The notes: generated by a model not told the origin, from the letters alone. Counted from the first letter of the stretch, positions 28,529 through 39,705 are shown. The stretch is DNA of 64,000 nt from Yoonia sp. F2084L (GCF_023015625.1 NZ_JALKAH010000001.1:124001-188000); one strand, 5' to 3'. Numbers and translations are program-made.

Positions 28529-29794
28529 ATGTCGGGCGGACTTGGGAATTTAATCAAAACACTACAGATTGATACGCGATTGCTGGGCATGATCGGTGCC
28601 TTTATCGTGATCTCTTTGGTGTTTCACGTCGCAACCGGGGGCACGTTTCTGACCCCGCGGAACTTATTTACACTGACGCTGCAAACAGCCTCGGTTGCTG
28701 TGATGGCTACCGGCATGGTGTTTGTCATCGTCACCCGCAATATTGATCTGTCCATCGGGTCACTGCTGGGTATCGTCGGTATGCTGATGGGCGTTATTCA
28801 GGTGCAAATCTTGCCCGATATCGTTGGTTTCGGTAGCCCCTCTATCTGGATCATCACAGTCACTATCGGCATTTTGCTGGGTGCCGCGATTGGTGCGTTC
28901 CAAGGGTGGCTGATCGGTTATCTGGTGATCCCATCCTTTATCGTGACACTTGGCGGTCTCTTGATCTGGCGCGGTGGCGCATGGTGGGTATCTAAGGGCA
29001 CAACCATTTCCCCGCTTGACCCGAACTTTGTCATGCTGGGCGGCGCGTCTGGGACAATCGGCGTCACAGCAAGCTGGGCACTGGCGATTGTCGGATCCAT
29101 CCTTACCGTTCTTTTCTTGATCAACACACGTCGCAAGCACGTCAGCCATAACTTTGCAGTTAAGCCGCTTTGGGCCGAATACGCGCTGGGTGCGATCCTT
29201 GTCAGTGCAATCTGCGGGATCACGGCCGTGATGAACGCCTATCTGGTGCCGACCCGCATCTTGGAGCGCCGCTTTGCTGCGGAAGGTTTGGAAATGCCCG
29301 AAGGCTATACCGAGGCTTACGGCTTCCCGATCTCGGTCCTGATCGTTCTGTTTGTGACTATCGCAATGACTATCGTGGCAAAGAAAACCCGTTTCGGTCG
29401 CTATATCTTTGCGATGGGCGGCAACCCTGATGCGGCTGAACTGTCCGGTATCAATACGCGTATGCTGACTGTCAAAGTCTTCGCCTTGATGGGCGCGCTG
29501 ACTGCTATCGCCGCGGTGATCGCTTCGGCCCGGCTTGGCTCTGCCGGTTCATCCTTGGGTGAATTGGACGAACTGCGCGTGATTGCAGCGGCCGTGATTG
29601 GCGGCACCGCATTGGCGGGAGGCGTCGGCACGATTTACGGCGCAATCCTTGGTGCCTTGATCATGCAGGCGCTTGTGTCCGGTATGGGCATGGTGGGCGT
29701 TGATTCACCTTTGCAAAACATGATCGTGGGTGGCGTGCTTATCATCGCTGTCTGGATCGACATCATCTACCGCCGCAAAACAGGAGACGCATAA
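28529..29794 (+). CDS. xylH: D-xylose ABC transporter permease
   Basis: 421 residues with about ten or more membrane helices. NIDLSIGSLLG is the BPD-type sugar permease signature and GGTALAGGVGTIYGAILGALI the conserved C-terminal block. A roughly 60-residue hydrophilic-plus-helix segment around 190-260 is typical for XylH compared with RbsC. It forms the inner-membrane channel for XylF-delivered xylose. The start ATG has GGGGAGGAAACC upstream. Its TAA shares a base with the xylG ATG (TAATG). Confidence 0.94.
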   Translation: MSGGLGNLIKTLQIDTRLLGMIGAFIVISLVFHVATGGTFLTPRNLFTLTLQTASVAVMATGMVFVIVTRNIDLSIGSLLGIVGMLMGVIQVQILPDIVGFGSPSIWIITVTIGILLGAAIGAFQGWLIGYLVIPSFIVTLGGLLIWRGGAWWVSKGTTISPLDPNFVMLGGASGTIGVTASWALAIVGSILTVLFLINTRRKHVSHNFAVKPLWAEYALGAILVSAICGITAVMNAYLVPTRILERRFAAEGLEMPEGYTEAYGFPISVLIVLFVTIAMTIVAKKTRFGRYIFAMGGNPDAAELSGINTRMLTVKVFALMGALTAIAAVIASARLGSAGSSLGELDELRVIAAAVIGGTALAGGVGTIYGAILGALIMQALVSGMGMVGVDSPLQNMIVGGVLIIAVWIDIIYRRKTGDA

Positions 29795-30543
29795 TGAGCA
29801 CCCCACTTTTGGAAATGCGCAATATCTCGATCCATTTTGGCGGGATCAAAGCGGTAGACGATGTGTCCATCGACGTGATGCCGGGTGAAGTTGTGGGCCT
29901 ATTGGGCCATAATGGGGCCGGTAAATCGACCCTCATCAAGATCCTGTCGGGCGCCTACAAGAAGGATGCAGGCGAGATCTACGTGGACGGCAAAAAGGTT
30001 GAGATCAACAGCCCGATTGATGCCCGTCAGCATAACATCGAGACGATTTATCAGACACTTGCCTTGTCCGATAATCTTGATGCCGCGTCGAACCTGTTTC
30101 TGGGCCGCGAGATCACGACCAAGTTTGGTCTGGTCGATGACACAGCCATGGAGGCGGAATCGCGCAAGATCATGGCGCGGTTAAACCCGAATTTCCAACG
30201 CTTCTCTGAACCGGTTCGGTCCTTGTCTGGTGGTCAACGCCAGTCTGTTGCGATTGCGCGCGCAGTCTATTTCAACGCCCGTATCCTGATCATGGACGAA
30301 CCAACAGCGGCCTTGGGCGTGCATGAAACGGCTATGGTTGCGGATCTGATCAAAGAGCTGAAAGCCCAAGGCCTTGGTATCTTCCTGATCAGCCACGACA
30401 CCCGTGAGATGATGGACCTGTGTGACCGTGTATCAGTGATGAAAAACGGCCAACTGATCGGGACTGAGCGGGTCGAGGATGTCACCGAAGATGACATCCT
30501 GTCGATGATCATCATGGGTAAGAATCCTAAAAAGGCAGCGTAA
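29794..30543 (+). CDS. xylG: Xylose ABC transporter ATPase (single nucleotide-binding domain)
   Basis: 249 residues with one complete ABC domain: Walker A GHNGAGKST (38-46), signature LSGGQ (144-148), Walker B ILIMDEP (164-170), and a switch histidine in LISHD. E. coli XylG is a double-domain protein of about 500 residues, so this transporter must use a homodimer of a half-size ATPase, as FrcA-type importers do. TAATG overlaps on both sides couple it to xylH and xylB. Confidence 0.92.
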   Translation: MSTPLLEMRNISIHFGGIKAVDDVSIDVMPGEVVGLLGHNGAGKSTLIKILSGAYKKDAGEIYVDGKKVEINSPIDARQHNIETIYQTLALSDNLDAASNLFLGREITTKFGLVDDTAMEAESRKIMARLNPNFQRFSEPVRSLSGGQRQSVAIARAVYFNARILIMDEPTAALGVHETAMVADLIKELKAQGLGIFLISHDTREMMDLCDRVSVMKNGQLIGTERVEDVTEDDILSMIIMGKNPKKAA

Positions 30544-31982
30544 TGTATATCGGTCTTGATCTGGGCACATCCGGTCTCAAGGCTGTTTTGATCAACGACG
30601 CACAGGCGATTGTGGCAGAAGCCACAGCGCCGCTTGAGGCCACACGGCCTGCGCCCGGTTGGTCGGAACAAGCCCCAGCGACATGGTTGGATGCGGCGGA
30701 TACAGTGATGCAAACGCTTGGCGCGCAGGCGTCACTGGCATCGGTACGCGGCATCGGCTTATCGGGGCAGATGCATGGTGCGACGCTGGTCGATGCGGAT
30801 GATGCGGTCTTGCGCCCATGCATCTTGTGGAATGATACGCGGTCTGCCGTCGAAGCGGCCGCGTTGGACGCTGATCCAAAGTTTCGCGCGCTGACCGGCA
30901 ACATCGTGTTCCCCGGATTTACCGCGCCGAAACTGGCGTGGGTCGCAAGGCATGAACCCGATATTTTCGCCAGAGTCGCACGCGTTCTTTTGCCAAAGGA
31001 TTATCTGCGCCTTTGGCTGACGGGTGAAGCCGTGGCTGAGATGTCGGATGCAGCAGGCACCAGTTGGCTTGATGTAGGCAAACGCGATTGGTCTGATGAG
31101 TTGCTGGCCGCGACAGGCATGACCCGCGCGCAGATGCCACGGCTTGTCGAAGGGTCAGAAGTGTCTGGCCACGTCCGCGATGAATTGGCTGCGCGCTGGG
31201 GGGTGCCAAAAAGCGTCGTCGTTGCGGGCGGGGGCGGAGACAACGCCGCCAGCGCTGTCGGTGTCGGTGTTGTGAAAGCGGGCGATGCATTTGTATCGCT
31301 TGGGACTTCGGGCGTGCTGTTTGCTGCCTCAGACGCCTATCAACCTGATGCCGCAACTGCAGTGCATACGTTTTGTCATGCCTTGCCAGATACTTGGCAT
31401 CAGATGGGCGTGATTTTGGCGGCGGCGGATGCCCTGAACTGGTTTGCCAAGATCACCGACAAACCCTCGGCCACCCTGACGGGTGTTCTCGGTGAACTCG
31501 AAGCGCCCGGTCGGTCGCTGTTCTTGCCCTATCTGGGCGGTGAGCGCACCCCGCACAATGACGCCAGTATTCGTGGGTCTTTCTTGCATCTGGGTCACAG
31601 TACCGATCAGGCCGCAATGACCCGCGCTGTTTTGGAAGGCGTCACACATGCCATCCGCGACAGCTATGATGCGCTTTCGGCCACTGGTACGCAGATCAAC
31701 CGCTTGATTGCTGTCGGTGGTGGGTCAAAATCCGACTACTGGGTGAAGGCGATTGCGACCTCCTTGGACTTACCAATTGAACTGCCCGTTGCCGGTGACT
31801 TCGGTGGCGCATTCGGTGCAGCACGCCTTGGCATGATGGCGGCGACCGGGGCAGGGGTTGAGATTGCAACCGCCCCGCAAATCGCCCGCAGGATTGACCC
31901 CGACACATCACTCACCAGCGCTTTTGTCGAGGCGCACGCAAGATACCGCGCCAGTTATGACGCGTTGAAAGGACTGACATGA
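30543..31982 (+). CDS. xylB: Xylulokinase
   Basis: 479 residues of the FGGY kinase family. The N-terminal phosphate-binding loop is [23 protein letters not shown] is diagnostic of xylulokinases. The C-terminal ATP site is [17 protein letters not shown] with the catalytic aspartate region [12 protein letters not shown]. It phosphorylates D-xylulose to xylulose 5-phosphate, which feeds the pentose phosphate pathway. Its ATG shares a base with the xylG stop, and its own stop overlaps the xylA ATG (ATGA). Confidence 0.95.
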   Translation: MYIGLDLGTSGLKAVLINDAQAIVAEATAPLEATRPAPGWSEQAPATWLDAADTVMQTLGAQASLASVRGIGLSGQMHGATLVDADDAVLRPCILWNDTRSAVEAAALDADPKFRALTGNIVFPGFTAPKLAWVARHEPDIFARVARVLLPKDYLRLWLTGEAVAEMSDAAGTSWLDVGKRDWSDELLAATGMTRAQMPRLVEGSEVSGHVRDELAARWGVPKSVVVAGGGGDNAASAVGVGVVKAGDAFVSLGTSGVLFAASDAYQPDAATAVHTFCHALPDTWHQMGVILAAADALNWFAKITDKPSATLTGVLGELEAPGRSLFLPYLGGERTPHNDASIRGSFLHLGHSTDQAAMTRAVLEGVTHAIRDSYDALSATGTQINRLIAVGGGSKSDYWVKAIATSLDLPIELPVAGDFGGAFGAARLGMMAATGAGVEIATAPQIARRIDPDTSLTSAFVEAHARYRASYDALKGLT

Positions 31983-33280
31983 CCGATTTTTTCAAAGGCA
32001 TTCCCGCCGTCAAATATGAAGGCACCGCCAGCGACAATGACTTCGCCTTCCGTCATTACAATCCGGACGAGGTCGTGATGGGCAAGGCGCTGAAAGATCA
32101 TCTGCGCTTTGCCGCTGCCTATTGGCATTCCTTCGCGTGGCCTGGTGGCGACCCTTTTGGCGGACAGACCTTTGACCGCCCGTGGTTTGGTGACAGCATG
32201 GATGCGGCGCGGCTTAAGGCCGATGTCGCGTTTGAGATGTTCCAGATTTTAGGTGTGCCGTACTTCTGTTTCCATGACGCGGACGTGCGCCCAGAGGGGG
32301 CGACATTCGCTGAGAACACGAAAAACCTAGAGCAAATCGTTGATTATTTTGGCGAAAAGATGGATGCGACCGGGGTAAAACTGCTCTGGGGCACGGCGAA
32401 CCTGTTTTCGCACAAACGCTTCATGTCTGGGGCAGCGACAAACCCGGACCCTGATGTCTTTGCCTACTCTGCCGCGACGATCAAAACCTGCATGGATGCG
32501 ACCATGAAACTGGGCGGTGAAAACTATGTCCTTTGGGGGGGGCGCGAAGGGTATGAAACGCTACTCAACACTGACATGGGCCGCGAGAGGCAGCAGGCAG
32601 GTGCCATGTTGCAGATGGTCGTCGACTACAAACACAAGACAGGTTTCAAAGGTGCGATCCTGATCGAACCCAAGCCGCAGGAACCCACCAAGCACCAGTA
32701 TGATTATGATGTGGCTACGGTTTATGGCTTCCTCAAGGATTTTGGTCTGGAAGGCGAAGTGCAGGTGAATATCGAGCAAGGACACGCGATCCTGGCAGGC
32801 CACTCGTTTGAACATGAGTTGGCCTTGGCCCGCGAGCTGGGTATCTTCGGGTCCATCGACATGAACCGCAATGACTATCAATCCGGCTGGGACACCGACC
32901 AGTTCCCCAACAATGTGCCCGAGATGGCATTGGCCTATTATGAGGTTCTGCGCGCGGGTGGTTTCACCACTGGCGGCACCAACTTTGACGCGAAACTACG
33001 GCGCCAGTCACTTGATCCAGAAGACCTGATCCTGGCCCATGTTGGCGGGATGGATGCCTGCGCTGCTGGTCTGAAAGCGGCGGCTGCCATGCTGGAAGAT
33101 GGCAAGCTGGAAGCGGCGCGTGATGCGCGCTATGCCGGATGGGACACCGTTGCGGGCAAGGCTTTGCTGAGCAGCGATCTTGATAGTATCGCAGCAAAGG
33201 TAGTCGCAGATGGCATTGACCCCCAACCACGCTCGGGTCGTCAGGAACGGCTGGAAAACGTCGTGAACCGTTACCTCTGA
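31979..33280 (+). CDS. xylA: Xylose isomerase
   Basis: 433 residues, class II length. The ring-opening His99 and its partner Asp102 are in [58 protein letters not shown] and [20 protein letters not shown] (fragments of the metal sites with Glu, His and Asp ligands) are all intact. It converts D-xylose to D-xylulose in the cytoplasm using two divalent metals. It is the last gene of the xyl operon, coupled to xylB through a 4-base overlap. Confidence 0.97.
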   Translation: MTDFFKGIPAVKYEGTASDNDFAFRHYNPDEVVMGKALKDHLRFAAAYWHSFAWPGGDPFGGQTFDRPWFGDSMDAARLKADVAFEMFQILGVPYFCFHDADVRPEGATFAENTKNLEQIVDYFGEKMDATGVKLLWGTANLFSHKRFMSGAATNPDPDVFAYSAATIKTCMDATMKLGGENYVLWGGREGYETLLNTDMGRERQQAGAMLQMVVDYKHKTGFKGAILIEPKPQEPTKHQYDYDVATVYGFLKDFGLEGEVQVNIEQGHAILAGHSFEHELALARELGIFGSIDMNRNDYQSGWDTDQFPNNVPEMALAYYEVLRAGGFTTGGTNFDAKLRRQSLDPEDLILAHVGGMDACAAGLKAAAAMLEDGKLEAARDARYAGWDTVAGKALLSSDLDSIAAKVVADGIDPQPRSGRQERLENVVNRYL

Positions 33281-33346
33281 GCCAGTCCACTTGTGCCTTA
33301 TCCCTGCCGCCCCTAACGTGGGCCCGGTGGGGATAGGTATGGCAAG

Positions 33347-34300
33347 GTGATCAGCACAATTTTTAAGGCGCTTGGGCGCAACTACATGGACGTGACCCTG
33401 CGCACCGGGGCCGATTATGTCGTGCGGATCGTCGAACGCCCCGGTCTTTGGATGGATGGCGTCGCACTTGCCGAACTCAGCGCGCAATTGCGGGTGATTG
33501 CCGCCCGCACCTTGGAGGCTGGGACCCTGACCTATGGTGTGTTTTCAGGCGACAAAGCGCGGATGGGCGCGGTGATCATCACCCTTGTGACACGGCGCGA
33601 CGGCACGCCTGTGGCCTTCAACGCCTTGGCGGTGATGGAACTGGATACCGCCCCGCAGCCAACGGATGTACTGCATCTTGGCCTTGTGATGGTGGACCCT
33701 GATGAGCGATCCAAGAGCCTGTCTTGGGTGCTTTATGGGCTGACCTGTTTTTTGATCTTCTTTCGCCGCCAGTTCCGACCCATTTGGGTGTCCAATGTCA
33801 CGCAGGTCCCCGCCGTTGTTGGCATGGTGTCCGAGATGTTTTCCGATGTCTGGCCCAACCCGCGCGAAGGGCGACGCAGTCTGAACCACGTGCTTTTGGC
33901 GCGCGAGATCATGGCCAGCCACCGCCATGTTTTCGGGGTCGGGGCAGAGGCGGGCTTTGAGGAAGACCGCTTTGTGATCACGGATGCCTATACAGGCGGG
34001 TCTGATGATCTGAAAAAGACGTGGGATCAAGCGGCAAAGCATCGTGACGACCGCTACAACGACTATTGCAAGGACGCGCTGGATTATGTGCGCGGCGATG
34101 ACGTGCTCCAATTGGGGCGCATGGATTTGGCGGCGATCCGCACCTATCTGACGCGCGAGGTACCAAAGTCTGCGGTGATCGGTCTTTTGCTGACCGGGGG
34201 CATGGTCGCACTGCGTCGCATTGTTCTGCCTGCGGTCCATTGGGCGGATACATCGCGCACATGGTCCATTCTGCGGCCCTATAAGGTGCGCAAGAAATGA
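33347..34300 (+). CDS. Hypothetical protein, possible acyltransferase-like fold
   Basis: 317 residues, not recognised with confidence. The stretch LGLVMVDPDERSKSLSWVLYGL looks like the acetyl-CoA loop region of GNAT enzymes without the canonical Q/RxxGxG/A, so an acyltransferase-like fold is only a suggestion. A single hydrophobic helix may lie near 272-292 (SAVIGLLLTGGMVALRRIVLP). The start is GTG 33347 preceded by a weak AAGG; ATG 33388 is the alternative. It begins 66 bases after xylA and its stop overlaps the next gene (ATGA), forming a unit with the membrane protein and perhaps glycerate kinase. Confidence 0.6.
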   Translation: MISTIFKALGRNYMDVTLRTGADYVVRIVERPGLWMDGVALAELSAQLRVIAARTLEAGTLTYGVFSGDKARMGAVIITLVTRRDGTPVAFNALAVMELDTAPQPTDVLHLGLVMVDPDERSKSLSWVLYGLTCFLIFFRRQFRPIWVSNVTQVPAVVGMVSEMFSDVWPNPREGRRSLNHVLLAREIMASHRHVFGVGAEAGFEEDRFVITDAYTGGSDDLKKTWDQAAKHRDDRYNDYCKDALDYVRGDDVLQLGRMDLAAIRTYLTREVPKSAVIGLLLTGGMVALRRIVLPAVHWADTSRTWSILRPYKVRKK

Positions 34301-35484
34301 TCGCAGCGGCCACGGTTATTACCCAGCTTTTCTTATCCTGTGCGGCTTTGCTTGGGCTGTTTGTCTTGCAAACCGTGCTGGTACGGCGCGACCCGTGGGA
34401 GCCGATCAACCGCCGGTTCCTGTTTGGCGTGCGGATCACGATGGTGCTGTTTGCCGGGCGGGTCTTGATGATCCTGACGGGGATCGAGGCGTTTCGCATC
34501 CTGATCCTTTTTGCGGCGGCGATTATCCCGCTGGCGGTGTTGATCCTGACCGAAGGGTTGTTGCGACGCCATGCGCCACCCGCGATCAAGGCGGTGATCG
34601 GCGGCGGTGCGATCCTGTTCGCGATATCCTCGCTTTGGTATTCTGATAGCATCGACCCCGCACGCTTGTTTGCCTTGCTGGGCTTTCAGTTGCTGGGGTT
34701 TATCCTGTCCGGCTGGCTGGTCGTGACACGTGACCGCGCATCGCTGTCATCCAATGAAAATGCGATGGTCGTGCGACTTGGCTTGTCGCTGATCCTGTTT
34801 ATTCCGTTGGCCGCCGGGGACTTCTTGTTGCTTTACATCGGCTTGCCGATCCAGTTTTCGGCGCTTGGTGTGCTGATCCTGTGCTGGCTCGCGATTGGGC
34901 TGGGGCGCACTTATCTGGGCCACCGCGCAACCTTGGTGAACCTTGCGGTGATGGTTATGGCTGCGGTTTTGGTAGGCTTCATGATCGCGACCTTCGCGAG
35001 CCTTGGTCGAGATGGGTATCTGCTGACGATTGCGGCCATCATGACAACGCTCTTTGTCGTGGCCATCCTCAGCGATGCGCGTGCGCTGCGGCTGGAAGAG
35101 CAAAGCCTGGGGCTGTTACGTCAATTGGCCGTCGCAAAAACGGATGATCCAATGGTGTTTCTGCGGGACTTGCAGGATCACCCGCTGGTGGACGGTGCGG
35201 TTGTGGTCAGCGAAGACAGCCTTGCCGGGTTGCAAGACGACGTCCTTGATCAGATATTTGATGCAGCGCCGGTCTTGCGCCGCGTTGATCCGCCGCAATT
35301 GGGGCCGGTTGCAGATGATCACATCGCCTATCTATTTGAACGCTACTCTGCGACCCATGTGATGCTGGCGGTGCCGAAACCGCGTACGCTTGTCGCACTG
35401 TCGATGCCATCGCTGAGCGCATCACCATCTGCGGAACTGGAGCTACAAGTCGTGCAGCGTATGGCGGCACTGATCGCAAAGTAG
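34297..35484 (+). CDS. Hypothetical polytopic membrane protein with C-terminal soluble domain
   Basis: 395 residues. The first 260 carry about eight hydrophobic helices (near 5-27, 47-63, 68-86, 97-114, 123-142, 161-180, 185-203 and 211-232, with another around 240-258). The last 130 residues form a soluble alpha/beta part with VFLRDLQDHPLVDGAVVVS and HVMLAVPKPRTLVALSMPS. The layout, a membrane block then a small cytoplasmic domain, resembles sensor or regulatory membrane proteins, but no known domain is recognised. It is translationally coupled to the preceding unknown gene. Confidence 0.65.
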   Translation: MIAAATVITQLFLSCAALLGLFVLQTVLVRRDPWEPINRRFLFGVRITMVLFAGRVLMILTGIEAFRILILFAAAIIPLAVLILTEGLLRRHAPPAIKAVIGGGAILFAISSLWYSDSIDPARLFALLGFQLLGFILSGWLVVTRDRASLSSNENAMVVRLGLSLILFIPLAAGDFLLLYIGLPIQFSALGVLILCWLAIGLGRTYLGHRATLVNLAVMVMAAVLVGFMIATFASLGRDGYLLTIAAIMTTLFVVAILSDARALRLEEQSLGLLRQLAVAKTDDPMVFLRDLQDHPLVDGAVVVSEDSLAGLQDDVLDQIFDAAPVLRRVDPPQLGPVADDHIAYLFERYSATHVMLAVPKPRTLVALSMPSLSASPSAELELQVVQRMAALIAK

Positions 35485-35496
35485 AAGGACACGGTG

Positions 35497-36684
35497 ATGC
35501 AGGACGCCCGACAAGAGGCTTTGCGGATTTTCCAAGCGGGTGTGAAGGCGGCTGATCCATATGCTGCTGTCGCGAGCGCTTTGGATGATGTGGCTGCACC
35601 GTCGTTAATTGTCGCGGTCGGCAAGGCTGCGCGGTTGATGGCCAAAGCGGCGTTGGAGCGGTGCGCGGGCGTGCCCTGTCTGATTGTGACGAACTATGAA
35701 AATGCAAAGCCGCTGGCCGGTGCCAAGGTCGTGGCGGCGGGCCACCCTGTACCCGATGAAAATGGGGCGATTGCCGCACGGGAAGTGATCAAGGCCTTGA
35801 AGGCAGCTAAAGGCCCAGTCCTGGCGCTGATCTCTGGTGGTGGATCAGCGCTGCTGCCGGCACCTGCGGGTGCGTTGACCTTGGCGGACAAAGCGCGGGT
35901 GAGCGATCTGTTGCTGGCTTCGGGGCAGGATATCGTAGCGATGAATCTGATCCGACAGCAACTGTCTGATCTGAAGGGTGGCGGGTTTCTGCGTCAGGCG
36001 GCACCGCACCCGGTGACCGCGCTGATCTTGTCTGACGTGATCGGGGATGATCTTTCCGCTATTGCCAGCGGGCCAACGGTTGCGCCACTGGGGACGGCGG
36101 CTGAAGCGGTCGCGGCTTTGCAAGACGCCGGACTTTGGGACGAGCTGCCATCTGCCGTGCGTGCACATTTGCAAGACGCGCAACCACTTGCTGCGCTGCC
36201 GAAGGCGCGCAACCGTCTTGTGGGGTCGAACAGTCAAAGCGTGATGGCGATGGCGGCGGCTGCGCGCGATGCGCATGTGATTGCTGATCCGGTTGTGGGC
36301 GATGTCGCCGACGCCGCCCGCATGATCTGTGACCAGTCCGTAATCGGCACGACCGTTTGGGGCGGTGAAACCACTGTTGTCTTACGCGGAACGGGACGTG
36401 GTGGCCGCAATCAGGAACTGGCGTTGCGGATCGCGCAAGAGGCGGCCCAGCGGGGGTGGACCCAGTGGACGTGTCTGCAAGGCGGTAGCGATGGTCGCGA
36501 TGGGCCAACGGATGCCGCAGGTGGGTTGGTGGATCAGGATACATTAAGCAAGATCAGCGATCTCGACGGGCTTTTGGCGAACAACGATAGCTATGCTGCC
36601 CTGAAAGAAGCGGGCGATTTGCTGATGACGGGTGCGACGGGCACGAATGTGGCTGATCTGGGCGTGATGATACGGACCGGTTGA
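35497..36684 (+). CDS. Glycerate 2-kinase (GckA/TtuD, MOFRL family)
   Basis: 395 residues in two domains: DUF4147 with VAVGKAARLMAKAA, GHPVPDENG and ALISGGGSALLPAP, then the MOFRL domain with GTTVWGGETTVVLRGTGRGGRNQELALR and LQGGSDGRDGPTDAAGG (the nucleotide and substrate loops). The family phosphorylates D-glycerate to 2-phosphoglycerate, used in serine-cycle, glyoxylate and tartrate metabolism. ATG 35497 overlaps an earlier GTG at 35494; AGAAGGACAC lies upstream. It follows the unknown membrane protein after 12 bases. Confidence 0.93.
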   Translation: MQDARQEALRIFQAGVKAADPYAAVASALDDVAAPSLIVAVGKAARLMAKAALERCAGVPCLIVTNYENAKPLAGAKVVAAGHPVPDENGAIAAREVIKALKAAKGPVLALISGGGSALLPAPAGALTLADKARVSDLLLASGQDIVAMNLIRQQLSDLKGGGFLRQAAPHPVTALILSDVIGDDLSAIASGPTVAPLGTAAEAVAALQDAGLWDELPSAVRAHLQDAQPLAALPKARNRLVGSNSQSVMAMAAAARDAHVIADPVVGDVADAARMICDQSVIGTTVWGGETTVVLRGTGRGGRNQELALRIAQEAAQRGWTQWTCLQGGSDGRDGPTDAAGGLVDQDTLSKISDLDGLLANNDSYAALKEAGDLLMTGATGTNVADLGVMIRTG

Positions 36685-36702
36685 GCCTTCGGCTGGTGTC
36701 CG

Positions 36703-36738
36703 AGCCTCCGACGGGGGTTTATCGGGCAAGATGATAAG
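36703..36738. repeat. Extragenic element, copy 1 (shares GGCAAGATGATAAG)
   Basis: AGCCTCCGACGGGGG followed by TTTATC and GGCAAGATGATAAG (36725-36738). The 14-base end is identical to 46188-46201. Both copies sit just after or between genes and next to a GC-rich inverted repeat (CCTCCG/CGGGGG here, imperfect). It looks like a dispersed intergenic, terminator-like element. Confidence 0.55.
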
Positions 36739-36749
36739 TGGCTTGGCGA

Positions 36750-38036
<1,287 letters not shown>

Positions 38037-38051
<15 letters not shown>

Positions 38052-38537
38052 AAAGCGTACAGAACCTGCACATACATCTGTGCGGCCATACTGTTTTTGG
38101 CGGCCCCTGCGCGCGCCGATATGGAGGTCGCGCGCGATCTGATGGAGGCGGGCGAATACGCCGAGGCCCGCGCGCTTTTTGAGGTTTACGCGCGCTCCGG
38201 CAATGCCGAAGCCGAGGAATTGATCGGGGTGATGTACGCCCTTGGCCTTGGCGTCGACCGCGACGACGAGCGGGCCTTTGACTGGTATCTGCGGGCGTCT
38301 TTGAAAGGGCATCCGGGGGCGCAATCGGGGCTAGGGTGGTACTATGAAGTTGGCCGGGGCATCCCCGCGCCTGATATGGTGCGAGCCTATCTTTGGTATG
38401 CTTTGTCGGCAATAGGCGGGGACCCGGACGCGCTGGATTCACTGGAGTTGATCACGCCACGGTTGACGTCGGATGAGCGGGCGCGGGCGGAGGTGCTGGT
38501 GGATGATTACAAGGAGTGGATGTATCCGTTTCGGTGA
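38037..38537 (+). CDS. Sel1-repeat (TPR-like) secreted protein
   Basis: 166 residues with a signal peptide (cleavage after ARA, about residue 27). Helical repeats follow: ARDLMEAGEYAEARALFEVYARSG, then Sel1-type AEELIGVMYALGLGVDRDDERAFDWYLRAS and AQSGLGWYYEVGRGI, spread over about 30-130. Sel1 repeats mediate protein-protein contacts, often in the periplasm. ATG 38037 has a strong AAGGAGG box 7 bases upstream. It is divergent from, and overlaps by 15 bases, the di-heme peroxidase; control of the two is likely shared. Confidence 0.82.
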
Positions 38538-38661
38538 GAGGGTGTGTCTGGGATGAATTGTGCGAAGGTCCGGGTTGAGCCCATTTTGACCGATGCTGCG
38601 CTAAGCACCAAGGTCAGCTTTTGCGATGACGTTATGCCGCTAAAGTTGCTAGGCTTATCGC

Positions 38662-39150
38662 ATGACTAGAGAATCCACCTACAACTTTCAGCGAGCGACT
38701 TCGGATGATCTTGCTCTGCTAGCAACATGGCAGTCGGCCTCACATGTGCGCGAATGGTGGGATTCAGATGAGCCTTATGACTCAAGTGACTTGACCGACC
38801 CTAAGGTGGCGCGTTGGATAGTCTCTTTCGCGAACCAACCTTTTGCGTTCATGCAAGACTACGCAGTGCACGGATGGGGCGACCACCATTTCGCTTATCT
38901 GCCCGAAGGATCGCGCGGTATTGATCAATTCATCGGAGAACCAGATATGGTCGGCTGCGGGCATGGATCGGTGTTCATCAAACAGCGAATGGATGATATC
39001 TTCGATGGTGGTGCACCAGTCATTGCAACCGATCCACACCCGGACAACAAGAGAGCGATTGCCGTTTACGGGAAGGTGGGTTTCAAACCGTTAGGGCCGA
39101 CCCAAGAAACCAAATGGGGTTTGATCCTTCCGATGGCTGCAATGCGGTAG
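38662..39150 (+). CDS. GNAT acetyltransferase, AAC(6')-like
   Basis: 162 residues. YNFQRATSDDLALLATWQSASHVREWWD and GIDQFIGEPDMVGCGHGSVFIKQ are typical of the AAC(6')-Ib-like branch of GNAT enzymes, and ATDPHPDNKRAIAVYGKVGFKPLG is the closing beta-bulge region. It transfers acetyl from acetyl-CoA to an amine. Whether the substrate is an aminoglycoside or a cell metabolite is unknown, and it sits in ordinary chromosomal surroundings with no mobile element. The same-strand DinB gene follows after 45 bases. Confidence 0.85.
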   Translation: MTRESTYNFQRATSDDLALLATWQSASHVREWWDSDEPYDSSDLTDPKVARWIVSFANQPFAFMQDYAVHGWGDHHFAYLPEGSRGIDQFIGEPDMVGCGHGSVFIKQRMDDIFDGGAPVIATDPHPDNKRAIAVYGKVGFKPLGPTQETKWGLILPMAAMR

Positions 39151-39195
39151 CTGTACCTCGACACCCTTACAATGTGCGCCAAGGAGCAAATTACG

Positions 39196-39705
39196 ATGAT
39201 TGATACTAAGTATGCGCGGACAATGGCGCGGTATGATAGGTGGCAGAACAAGTCGCTCATCGTGGCGGCAGATAAGATGACGGATGAAGATCGGTGGAAG
39301 AATAGGGGCACATTCTTTGGTTCAATTGCTGAAACGCTTAACCATGTCCTTTGGGATCATCGAGTCTGGCTTGCCCGTCAGCGGGGCGACAGTGTTACCG
39401 CTCGTGAGATTGGCGCACGCCATCCTTATACAGACGCCCCGCAGGACTGGTCTGACTACAAGCGCCAGCGAGAAGCGTTAGACGAAGAAATCAGGTTATG
39501 GGGCGACAGCCTGACTGATGCGGACGTATCACGAGAGGTTCAATGGATGAAGGGCGACACGTCTGTACAGACGAATTTCGGTTTCAATCTCGTCCATATG
39601 TTCAATCATGCCACACACCATCGCGGGCAGGTCCATGCCATGCTCACGAGTGCGGGTATTGATCCGGGTTCTACAGACCTGCCAATGCTCCCTGACGATG
39701 TCTGA
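39196..39705 (+). CDS. DinB-family four-helix protein
   Basis: 169 residues. The metal histidines of the DinB/YfiT bundle are visible in ETLNHVLWDHRVWL (about residue 48), HMFNHATHHRGQVHAML (about 135-150). The family includes metal-dependent thiol-S-transferases and stress-induced proteins; the actual reaction is unknown. ATG 39196 follows an AAGGAG box at 39181-39186. A GNAT gene precedes it on the same strand, and the pair ends against the convergent phosphate transporter gene. Confidence 0.88.
   Translation: MIDTKYARTMARYDRWQNKSLIVAADKMTDEDRWKNRGTFFGSIAETLNHVLWDHRVWLARQRGDSVTAREIGARHPYTDAPQDWSDYKRQREALDEEIRLWGDSLTDADVSREVQWMKGDTSVQTNFGFNLVHMFNHATHHRGQVHAMLTSAGIDPGSTDLPMLPDDV

Noticed and set aside
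38052-38324. Longer N-terminus for the second di-heme peroxidase
   Set aside because: It is antisense to the Sel1-like gene and would bury the signal peptide.
38662-39150. Acquired aminoglycoside resistance gene
   Set aside because: Similarity to AAC(6') is at family level only. There is no integron, transposon or base-composition change around it.
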